Of a stretch of DNA of 64,000 nt, positions 27,502 to 34,555 are shown piece by piece. A model generated the notes under the pieces. That model did no database searches and had not been told where the DNA came from. It saw nothing but the letters and a program-made list of their open reading frames with translations. Source of the DNA: Bdellovibrionales bacterium. Lineage in GTDB: Bacteria > Bdellovibrionota > UBA1018. The stretch covers positions 62,001 to 126,000 of the forward strand of contig JAFEAP010000023.1 of the NCBI GenBank assembly GCA_018266355.1, read 5' to 3'. The position numbers and the translations under genes were made by a program. The stretch's first letter is position 1. The number at the start of each line of letters is the position of its first letter.

Positions 27502-28584
27502 ATGGACGCAGGCAAAATCGGTTTAATTGAATCTATCGTCAAGGACTACGCCGTAGTCATCAAGGCGATGCTCCTTCCATCGCTCCTCATCGCGTTCACG
27601 GTCGGTTGCGCCCTGCGCATCCTCGTGTACTACACGGTGAAGCGGAACGAGTGGTTCGCCATCGAGTTCGAGAAACGGATGAAGAAATTCATCGAGTCGG
27701 ACGTCCCGACGGACAAACACTCGTTCTACGTGACCGTGAAACGTCTGATGGAGAAGACTTACTACGAGCTCTTCGAAGTCCGCGCGATCATGCGTCGCCG
27801 GAAGCTCGACTACGTCATGGCACCGGGCGACCGACTGTTCCTCATCCAAGCCGGATCGGCCTTCCTCGTGAAGGACACCCTCCGCCAGATTCGCTTCCTG
27901 AGGTACGGCGGCGAGCGCCCGCGCTTCGTCGAGATCTCGAAGACGGTGTTCCAGAATAACCCGTGCTTCAATCGCGTGTTCGGGATCTTCCCGGCCGCGC
28001 CGCTGAACGACATGCTGAACGTCCTTCCGGGCCTTTTCATCGTCGGCGGGATCTTCGGTACCTTCATGGGCATCATGAAGGCCCTCCCGGAACTCACCGG
28101 GATGGACCTGACGAATACGGAAGTGACGAAGGCGACGATGGACGGGTTCCTGACCCGCCTCTCGTTCTCGATGGCCGCCTCGGCCGTCGGCATCTTCCTC
28201 TCCGTCGTCATGACGATGTTGAACACGTTCCTCAATCCGGAACGGATCTTCGTCGAGGTCGTGAACCGGTTCGAGTACTCGCTCGAGTTCCTGTGGCAGC
28301 GTTGCGACATGAACACGGTGCCGGAAGATATCCCGCACTTCGACGAGAACCGCGACGCGATCGAAGCGCTCGCCGAATATTCGGTCGCGCAGGAGATCGC
28401 GAAGCACCATCAGCGCGTCGAGAAGCTGACGGAAACGAAACCGGTTTCGGACGCGGTTCATCAGACGGCCCAGCAGATGATGCTGAACAAGATGGCCGCG
28501 AGCGGGGCGACGCTTCCGAAGTCGGGCGTCCCGACGCCGCCGCCGCCGAAACGCGACGACGGAACCGGCGGCCAAGCGGCCTGA
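27502..28584 (+). CDS. MotA/TolQ/ExbB-superfamily channel subunit, ZorA-like core
   Basis: 360 residues with three predicted membrane helices (about 18-42, 172-193 and 222-243). The second helix has LPGLFIVGGIFGTFMGIMKAL and the third FSMAASAVGIFLSVV, matching the paired P-x-GxxGTFxG and A-x2-A-x-G motifs of the superfamily; the GTFxG form is like ZorA. A cytoplasmic loop of about 120 residues separates helices 1 and 2. The C-terminal tail of about 110 residues is helical then Pro/Gly-rich; it lacks the long coiled coil of ZorA. A CGGAGG ribosome site precedes the ATG. With the upstream MotB-like protein it should form a proton- or sodium-driven stator-type complex. Confidence 0.85.
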   Translation: MDAGKIGLIESIVKDYAVVIKAMLLPSLLIAFTVGCALRILVYYTVKRNEWFAIEFEKRMKKFIESDVPTDKHSFYVTVKRLMEKTYYELFEVRAIMRRRKLDYVMAPGDRLFLIQAGSAFLVKDTLRQIRFLRYGGERPRFVEISKTVFQNNPCFNRVFGIFPAAPLNDMLNVLPGLFIVGGIFGTFMGIMKALPELTGMDLTNTEVTKATMDGFLTRLSFSMAASAVGIFLSVVMTMLNTFLNPERIFVEVVNRFEYSLEFLWQRCDMNTVPEDIPHFDENRDAIEALAEYSVAQEIAKHHQRVEKLTETKPVSDAVHQTAQQMMLNKMAASGATLPKSGVPTPPPPKRDDGTGGQAA

Positions 28585-28642
28585 TCCTTTTGTCTGCAGT
28601 GGATAGCTAACCGTTCAAGCAGTGAGCAAGTTCTAGGGAGTT

Positions 28643-31621
28643 ATGTCGGAGAAAGAATCTTCGAAGAGAATCCGGTTAACGGTGGAAGGAGGTCCGACTC
28701 GGGAGTTTCCCGGGGATCGGACCTTCGTCATCGGCCGGTCTCAAAACGCCGATTTCAGCATTCCTCACCCGAATCTGAGTCGGGAGCACGTGCGCTTCAG
28801 CCTGAAAGACGGCGAGGTGTGGCTGGAGGACCTCGGCTCGGCGAACGGCACGTTCGTCCAGGGCCAGCGGATTCCGCCTAAATCCTCCGTCAAGCTGAAG
28901 TCGCATTATCGCGTATTGCTCGGGACGGGCAGTAACGTCGTGCTCTCGTTCGAGGTCGTGGAAGGTTACGAACCGCTTCCGGCTCCGGAGCCGAAAGGGG
29001 ACGTCGATCTTCCGACGGCCCGCGAACGCACGCTCGCGGCGATCACCCGGAACCAGCAGGCCCGCGACGCGCGCGAGGGCACCGAAGGAACGAAACGCCA
29101 CGCGACCGGCTTCATTCCGGCGGGCGCCCAGCCGCTCACCCCGGTCGAAAAAAGCAATCCGATCACGAAGGACAAGACGAGCTCGAAGATGGAGCTCGAT
29201 TTCCCGCAGCAGCACTTCCCGCACGAAGTGAAAAAAGAGAAGATGGCGGAGCTCCGCATCCTCGAGGCGAAGAAGCAGCGGGTGCTCGAGGACATCCAGT
29301 ACAAGGAACGCGAAGTCGACGACCTTCGTTCGAAGATCCGGACGATGCGCGAGGAGTCGCTCAAGCTCAAGGAGCAGACCGAGAACTTCAAACGCGACCT
29401 TTCCGAACAGGCGCTCCAACTCCGCAGCGTGATCGAGCCGCTGCAGACGAAGAAAGACGACCTGGAGAAGTGCGTCCAGGAGCTCGACCTCATCTATGAG
29501 GAAAAAATCGACTCCCTCGAGACCGGGTTCCGCGACCTGAAAGCTACTCTCGAGGAATCGCACTCCGTGCGCATGGCCCGCGCGGACAAGGAATTCAAGG
29601 AAAAGACCCGTCGACTCGACGAAGAATACGCGAACAAGCTCACCGGACTCGAAGGCGAGATCAACTCCGTGCGCACGGAAGGGGAGCGCCTGCGCGATCA
29701 GCTCGTGAGTGAAAAGCGCGAGCTCGAAGAGAACCTCCGGAAGGTCCGTGCCGAAGCCGAGCGCCTCGAGGCCGACCGTAAGCTCGAACAAGTCCGCATC
29801 GACACCGAGATCGCGAAACTCCAAGGCGCGAAGCTCAAGATCGAAAACGACATCGAATCCGTCCGCCGCGAACACGCGAAGGTCCAATCCGACGCCGCCC
29901 GACTCGTCGAGCAAGGCAAAGCCGCGCGCGCGCAGCGCGAGGAAGCCCGCGCCCAAGTCGAGGAAGCGAAGAAGGAGCTCGAATCGCTCCGTCAGACGAT
30001 TTCCGACGTGAAAAAGAGCGAGGCGAAGAACCTCGAGCGTATCGACGAACTCAAGGCGCACATCACGAGCCTCGAACGGAACGCCGAAGGCATCTCCGGG
30101 CTCATCCGGAAAGCCGAGCAAGACGCCGATGCCGTCCGCCGTCAGGCGAAGGACGAAGTCGAAGCGCTGCGCCGGGCCGTGAAGGACGAAGTCGAATCGT
30201 ATCGCCGGAAGGCCCAGGAAGCCGCCGAGAACGAGCGGCAGACCATCCGGAAGAACGCCGAAGCCCAGGCGCTCGCGCAGATCCAGACCGCGGAAGCCCA
30301 AGCGTTCGCGCGCACCCAGGCGTCGGAGTCCGAGGCGCTCGCGCGGATCCAGACTGCCGAAGCCCAAGCGAACGCCCGTACGCAGTCCTCCGAGCAACAA
30401 GCCAGCCAACGGATTTCTTCCGCGGAGGCCCAGGCTACGGCCCGACTCGAGAAGGCCCAAGAAGACGCGCGCACGATCCTCGAACGCGCGCACACCGAGG
30501 GGAACGCGTATTTCGAGACGAAGAAGCGCGACGCCGACGAGATCTTCGCCACCGCGCAATCGAAGGCGCACGAGCTCGAAAGCGGTTCGAAGAACCACGC
30601 CGAACGCGCGTTGGCGGAAGCGAACGCTTCGCTCGAACAGCGCCGAAAGACGCTCGAGGCCGAGATCGCCGAGCTCCGCCGCCGGACCGACCAGGAAATC
30701 CGCCAGGTCCGCGCGAACGCGCTCGCCGACATCGAAAACGCGAAGGACCGCGAAGCGAAGGAATTGATGAACCGGATGCGCACCCGCGTGAAGTCGATCG
30801 GCGATCAGATCGAGCGCGTCGTCGGTTCGAAGCTCACCGCCCAATTCGGCGTGACGATGGATCCGGTATCGATGAAGGCTTTTTCGGACGAGATCCACCA
30901 GATCGTCGAGACCGTGATCGGTCCTTCGAAGGGCGCCGGCCCCGTGACGAGCACTTCGGCGGGAGAGAAAACCCTCTCGACGATCATGCCCGTCGACAGC
31001 CACGCCCAGGAACGCGCGGTGAAGTACTGGAAGCGCGTCGGCGTGGCCGCGGGAGTTTTCGCGGCCCTCGGCATCGCGCGCATCGCCGCTCCGGGCGCGT
31101 TCACCTGGCTCGGCTCGAAAGTCGGATCCGCGCTCGAGGTGAAGGACAATACCGACGCGGTCGTGAAGCGGATGCTCCGCGAGCGTCAGCTCGCCATGAC
31201 CGTCGTGACCGAACAGGACCAGCGCATCCGCGATTCCTACACCGACAATATCCTCTTCACCGAGGGTTTCATCGAGATGAAGGAAGACGTCGAGACCCAG
31301 AAGTCATGGACGCTCGGCTTGAACAAGTTCTTCCAATCCGAACTCGGCCTCACCGAGAAGGCGATCGTCCAGTTCGGCTCGGCCGAAGGCCGGATGATGC
31401 GCGACCTCGTCGAACAACGGAAGAACCTCGTCCCGGCGTCGAAAGACGCGGGGATCGCGAAGATGCGCGAGACGGAAGCCGGATACGTGAAGGAGATCAA
31501 ATTCACGCTCCGTACCGACGGAAATTGGCAGAAATACCTCGAGTACCAACGCGACTTCTACGCGAAGTACACCCAGTCGTTCGTGAACCGGGCACCGGCG
31601 AATGCCAAAGGCACGAAATAG
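28643..31621 (+). CDS. FHA-domain, long coiled-coil, single-membrane-helix protein
   Basis: 992 residues. An N-terminal FHA domain (about 8-105) has VIGRSQNADFSI, LSREHVRF and LGSANGTFVQG, the phosphothreonine-binding loop residues. A linker (115-190) is followed by coiled coil from about 195 to 760. Residues 539-604 are six near-perfect 11-residue repeats (AEAQALAQIQT type), with weaker ones after. One membrane helix lies near 800-822, leaving about 170 residues beyond it. The predicted layout is cytoplasmic FHA and coil, then periplasmic tail. It is the third gene of the motor-like operon (58 bp gap, TAGGGAG ribosome site), so it likely links phospho-signals to that complex. I do not know a named homologue. 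Confidence 0.85.
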   Translation: MSEKESSKRIRLTVEGGPTREFPGDRTFVIGRSQNADFSIPHPNLSREHVRFSLKDGEVWLEDLGSANGTFVQGQRIPPKSSVKLKSHYRVLLGTGSNVVLSFEVVEGYEPLPAPEPKGDVDLPTARERTLAAITRNQQARDAREGTEGTKRHATGFIPAGAQPLTPVEKSNPITKDKTSSKMELDFPQQHFPHEVKKEKMAELRILEAKKQRVLEDIQYKEREVDDLRSKIRTMREESLKLKEQTENFKRDLSEQALQLRSVIEPLQTKKDDLEKCVQELDLIYEEKIDSLETGFRDLKATLEESHSVRMARADKEFKEKTRRLDEEYANKLTGLEGEINSVRTEGERLRDQLVSEKRELEENLRKVRAEAERLEADRKLEQVRIDTEIAKLQGAKLKIENDIESVRREHAKVQSDAARLVEQGKAARAQREEARAQVEEAKKELESLRQTISDVKKSEAKNLERIDELKAHITSLERNAEGISGLIRKAEQDADAVRRQAKDEVEALRRAVKDEVESYRRKAQEAAENERQTIRKNAEAQALAQIQTAEAQAFARTQASESEALARIQTAEAQANARTQSSEQQASQRISSAEAQATARLEKAQEDARTILERAHTEGNAYFETKKRDADEIFATAQSKAHELESGSKNHAERALAEANASLEQRRKTLEAEIAELRRRTDQEIRQVRANALADIENAKDREAKELMNRMRTRVKSIGDQIERVVGSKLTAQFGVTMDPVSMKAFSDEIHQIVETVIGPSKGAGPVTSTSAGEKTLSTIMPVDSHAQERAVKYWKRVGVAAGVFAALGIARIAAPGAFTWLGSKVGSALEVKDNTDAVVKRMLRERQLAMTVVTEQDQRIRDSYTDNILFTEGFIEMKEDVETQKSWTLGLNKFFQSELGLTEKAIVQFGSAEGRMMRDLVEQRKNLVPASKDAGIAKMRETEAGYVKEIKFTLRTDGNWQKYLEYQRDFYAKYTQSFVNRAPANAKGTK
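30257..30454 (+). repeat. Six tandem 33-nt units encoding 11-residue (hendecad) repeats
   Basis: Within the FHA gene, codons 539-604 form six consecutive 33-nt units encoding variants of A-E-A-Q-A-x-A-R-x-Q-T. The units diverge at the DNA level, so this is an old amplified coding repeat rather than a recent tandem duplication. Eleven-residue periodicity indicates a right-handed or nearly straight coiled coil. Weaker units continue to about 30586. Confidence 0.75.
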
Positions 31622-31625
31622 TCCG

Positions 31626-32690
31626 ATGCGCTCGCCGCTCTCCGTTCTCGCGCTCGCGACGCTCTTCGCCTGCGCGCACGCCGCGTCGCGGGATCCCTAT
31701 CGTGTTCCCGCGTCCCAGCTGACTGCGGAAGGTTGTACGGTCGACGCCGCGAAAGAAGTGATCGCCGGTCGCGCGAAGGTGCCGCGCTACCTCTATCATT
31801 TCGGGAAGGTCTCCGCGATGGAGCCGTTCGTGAAAGGCCACGGAATTTCGGAAGCGGATTTCCGCTCGACGTTCCTCGCCCCGGATGATCGGTGGATCCT
31901 CCCCCCGTTTCGCCGCGGACTCTACGGATCGGAGGCGGCGCTCCGTCCGGATCGGTTCGCGAACGCGGCCGAGCCGAGCTTGATTCGGATCGAGATCGCC
32001 GAGGAATGCCGGGCGCCCGCGACCACGGGGACGACCCTCGGCATCCTCGACGATCCGCGCTTTCGGAAATGGGTCGCGGCGAAGCCCGAGTACGCCGACT
32101 TGAAGTGTTACGATCCCGTGCACGACCGGATCGTCGGTCGGCTTTATACGAAGTACGAAACGACGGAGCCGAGCGAACAAACCCGGAAATGCGAGTCGAT
32201 GTTCAATCAATTCCTCGTCGAGTCCGGCATGCGCGTGGTCCTCGACGAGGGGTACCCGGGAAGCTGGTACATCCGGGATCCGAAATGCGTGAAACGGATC
32301 GAAGGATCGGGCGCGGAGACGCTCGCGTGGATGGCCGATCCGAATTTCTTCGGCTCGGACGGCTGCGGTCCGATCGGAGAGACGAAAAACACTTTCCGGA
32401 TCTTCATCCGCGCGGCGGTCTCGGCGCCTTACCGCGACTACACGCCGGATCCGAATTACGACCGGGCGCGGGTGAATTGGACGAACGCGAACCTGACGAG
32501 TCCGCCGACCTCGGCTTGGGCGGGCGCGTTCGCGAACGCCTATTACCGCTGCGGCCTAGCCGGAAAATTCTCCGAGCTTCGATCCGCCCGCGCGAATTTC
32601 GACGCCGTTCTTGCGGACATCGATTTATACGAGTTCTACGTCCGTGATAACGGCGATCCCGATCCGGGATTTGACGGACTCTGCAAATAG
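31626..32690 (+). CDS. Exported protein with possible ADP-ribosyltransferase-like fold
   Basis: 354 residues from the ATG at 31626, four bases after the FHA gene stop; a signal sequence (LSVLALATLFACAHA) may be cleaved after AHA or, less likely, lipidated at Cys16. Segments resemble ART-fold landmarks: RYLYHFGK (His58), FRRGLYGSEAA (Tyr100) and GSWYIRDPKCVKRI near 212-225. The expected catalytic Glu just before the third strand is not obvious (Ser213 there). Nine or so Cys are spread through the mature part. ART-like assignment is by eye and tentative. It probably belongs to the motor operon because of the 4-bp gap. Confidence 0.55.
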   Translation: MRSPLSVLALATLFACAHAASRDPYRVPASQLTAEGCTVDAAKEVIAGRAKVPRYLYHFGKVSAMEPFVKGHGISEADFRSTFLAPDDRWILPPFRRGLYGSEAALRPDRFANAAEPSLIRIEIAEECRAPATTGTTLGILDDPRFRKWVAAKPEYADLKCYDPVHDRIVGRLYTKYETTEPSEQTRKCESMFNQFLVESGMRVVLDEGYPGSWYIRDPKCVKRIEGSGAETLAWMADPNFFGSDGCGPIGETKNTFRIFIRAAVSAPYRDYTPDPNYDRARVNWTNANLTSPPTSAWAGAFANAYYRCGLAGKFSELRSARANFDAVLADIDLYEFYVRDNGDPDPGFDGLCK

Positions 32691-32834
32691 CGGCGACGTG
32701 ATTCCGCGGACTTGGGTGGGATTCCTAGGAGGCGCTGGTCGCCTTAAAGGCGATTTCATCTGCCTTTCATTCGAGGCTGAAGGCGTTTCGATAGCCTGGT
32801 TAAAGTAACCGCATGAAGCGGAAAGGAGACTCCC

Positions 32835-33296
32835 ATGGCTAGCGAACTCTTCACCTCCACGATCGGAAACCGAAGTCCGAGGACGCTCGAGGAAAACCTC
32901 TCGGCGTTCGCCCACCGGTTCCCGGTATCCGGACGTATCGTTCACGCCATCGCCCAGGAAACGGGCGGCGTCATCGGCCTCGCCGAAAGGCTCGAAAAGA
33001 ACGGACTCTGGGAAAACGCCCAAAACTGGATGGTGACCGGCAAGCCGAGCGCCATGCCTCCGGAGCAGATCCGGGAAATTTTCGAGGAGGGCACGATCGA
33101 TATCGTCGCCCGATCCCTCGGCATTCCGCGCGAGTCGGTCGAGATCCAGGCCGCGCTCGGGATCCCGAAATTCTTCACTTCGCTCGCGAACGAAGACGAC
33201 GACGAACTCGGCCTCGGGTTCGGCGCGCCGAAGAAGAAGAAAAAATCCTCGGCGAAGGCTTCCGCCGCCCGGCGGGGTTATCCGAGACCGAACTGA
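32835..33296 (+). CDS. YidB-like (DUF937) protein
   Basis: 153 residues. The central part (GLAERLEKNGLWENAQNWMVTGKPSAMPPEQIREIF, then LGIPRESVEIQAALGIPKFFTSL) follows the YidB pattern of a helical bundle with a Gly-rich start and a final LPxLI-type helix. The tail after residue 125 is Asp/Glu-rich then Lys-rich (GAPKKKKKSS), unlike E. coli YidB. Function of the family is unknown. An AAAGGAGA ribosome site lies upstream. A compact TCGCCTTAAAGGCGA palindrome is present in the 144-bp gap before it. It stands alone and is followed by a terminator. Confidence 0.75.
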   Translation: MASELFTSTIGNRSPRTLEENLSAFAHRFPVSGRIVHAIAQETGGVIGLAERLEKNGLWENAQNWMVTGKPSAMPPEQIREIFEEGTIDIVARSLGIPRESVEIQAALGIPKFFTSLANEDDDELGLGFGAPKKKKKSSAKASAARRGYPRPN

Positions 33297-33315
33297 AAAC
33301 GTTTGCCGTGAAGGA

Positions 33316-33349
33316 GCGGCATCTTACCGGCGATTTTCGCCGCTTTTTT
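33316..33349 (+). terminator. Rho-independent terminator after the YidB-like gene
   Basis: A GC stem (33328-33332 with 33338-33342; alternatively 33316-33320 with 33339-33343) is followed directly by C and six T residues at 33344-33349. It lies 20 bp past the stop of the YidB-like gene and overlaps the last codons of the convergent YkgJ-type gene. Confidence 0.7.
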
Positions 33350-33716
33350 GCTTAGGACAGTAGCCGGGACGCGGCCCGATCTTCGGAAAACTCCGACAGA
33401 CCTCGGGCCGCGTCTCGTATACGGTGCAGAGCCTCGTCTTCGGGTGAAGGAAAACGCAGTCGCGGCCCGCGCGCTGCTCGAGGATGAAGAGCCCCGTCGG
33501 CGGATGGTAGCTGCGGACGATGCCTTCCTTGTGCAATCGGCGGAAAGCTTTCTTCAGCGAAACGGACGCCTCGTCCTCGCTCATGACGCCGAGCCGGATG
33601 AGGTCCGCCGCGCTCGTCTCGACGGGAAGCGTGCAGCATCCCGCGAAACAGCCGTCGCAAAGCTTCGGACCCGTGAATTTCACCCACGTCGAGGGGCGGT
33701 CGATCGAGACGCTCAT
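33324..33716 (-). CDS. YkgJ-family cysteine cluster protein
   Basis: 130 residues from the ATG at 33716. Conserved Cys are present in PKLCDGCFAGCC, RDCVFLHPKTRLCTVYETRPEVCRSFP and a final YCPKQ. This is the same family pattern as the gene at 18396-18821. The metal or cluster ligands are kept, but the biological role is unknown. It is a lone gene, convergent with the YidB-like gene and divergent from a small exported protein. A TATAGT box on the minus strand at 33745-33750 could be its -10 element. Confidence 0.82.
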   Translation of the reverse strand: MSVSIDRPSTWVKFTGPKLCDGCFAGCCTLPVETSAADLIRLGVMSEDEASVSLKKAFRRLHKEGIVRSYHPPTGLFILEQRAGRDCVFLHPKTRLCTVYETRPEVCRSFPKIGPRPGYCPKQKSGENRR

Positions 33717-33744
33717 GGCCGTTGTTCGGAAACTCCCGGCCCGG

Positions 33745-33750
33745 ACTATA
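33745..33750 (-). promoter_or_regulatory. Candidate -10 box for the YkgJ-type gene
   Basis: TATAGT on the minus strand lies about 29 bases upstream of the ATG, leaving room for a short leader. The -35 region is poor, so confidence is limited. Confidence 0.35.
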
Positions 33751-33935
33751 CTCCACTGTGTCGCCGCGGACACTGCGCGAAAAAGCGCCGGCGAACTTTT
33801 AGGCATCGTCGAAACCCCAGTCACCGAAGGGGGATTTAATCCCGCTAAGTCATCGGAATCATTAACCGTGTCCTGGCATACCGGTCGCACTATCTAGACT
33901 CGGGACGCGTCATTCAAACGCGAGGTGCTGGGAAC

Positions 33936-34433
33936 ATGCAAACTTTCATTCGTCGGATCATCGTCGGTTTCGCCATCGGACTCACCATGGGCTCGGCTTT
34001 CGCGGCCGCCCCGACCCGTAAACCGGCCAATAACTCCTTCAAGGAAGCGAAGCCGATGACGAGCCGGGAAGTGCTCAACACGGGGAACGAGATCTTCGCC
34101 GAGACGGAGACCTTCCAGGTCCACTCGACCCGCGTCGGGCACGTGCTCGAAGCGATGAACAAGCTCGGTCTCTCCGAAGACGTCGACTTCGCTTGGATGA
34201 ACAAGGTTCCGAGCGCGAAGGTCGTCAGCTTCGTTTGCTACTCGATCGACTGCTACCACTGGGCGAAGAAGTCGCTTCGCACGATCGCGGTTGCTCCGGC
34301 CCGCCCGGAAGAATCCATCGGCCTCCAGTGGCACGACAAGGCGATCGACAACAAGAAAGAGCGCGCGCTCTCCGAAGACGAGAAGATCAAGGCGCGTCAC
34401 GAGCTCCGCTACTCGGCCAAGAAAGACGGCTGA
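33936..34433 (+). CDS. Exported protein of unknown function
   Basis: 165 residues with a signal peptide (RRIIVGFAIGLTMGSAFA, cleavage near residue 24). The mature protein contains HSTRVGHVLEAMNKLGL, VVSFVCYSIDCYHWAKKSL (two Cys) and a C-terminal Lys/Glu-rich helix with ARHELRYSAKKDG. No known domain is recognised; it should be periplasmic or secreted. It stands alone between the YkgJ gene (divergent, 219 bp) and pruA (convergent). Confidence 0.6.
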   Translation: MQTFIRRIIVGFAIGLTMGSAFAAAPTRKPANNSFKEAKPMTSREVLNTGNEIFAETETFQVHSTRVGHVLEAMNKLGLSEDVDFAWMNKVPSAKVVSFVCYSIDCYHWAKKSLRTIAVAPARPEESIGLQWHDKAIDNKKERALSEDEKIKARHELRYSAKKDG

Positions 34434-34494
34434 TTCGTTTCCGACCGACAGGCTAAAGCGCGCCGCTCGTGGGTTAGACGGGTAGCGCGAAATC

Positions 34495-34542
34495 GATTCG
34501 CACTCGACGGACGAGCGGAGCTCGGCCCACCGGGTGCGAATC
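34495..34542. other. Structured intergenic stem-loop downstream of pruA
   Basis: Arms 34495-34503 and 34534-34542 form a perfect 9-bp stem enclosing a small inner stem (34512-34515 with 34521-34524). It is in the 122-bp convergent gap. It may end or protect transcripts from either side; no long T tract follows. Confidence 0.35.
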
Positions 34543-34555
34543 CATTTTCAGGCGA

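Noticed and set aside
30257-30586. Regular 33-nt repeats considered as a CRISPR or minisatellite
   Set aside because: They are in frame within the FHA gene, have no spacers, and encode hendecad repeats.
25605-31621. Calling this operon a Zorya defence system or a flagellar stator
   Set aside because: Order is inverted (MotB-like first), the tail is on the wrong subunit, there are no ZorC/ZorD/ZorE genes, and flagellar genes are absent. The only SNF2 protein is 18 kb away on the other strand with alkylation-repair genes.
33874-33889. Sigma-54-like TGGCAT-N5-TCGCA upstream of 33936
   Set aside because: Three mismatches to the -24/-12 consensus and no enhancer-binding regulator nearby; chance occurrence is likely.
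34534-34542. GTGCGAATC resembling a tRNA T-loop
   Set aside because: It lacks the invariant TTC and no acceptor, D or anticodon arms can be assembled around it.
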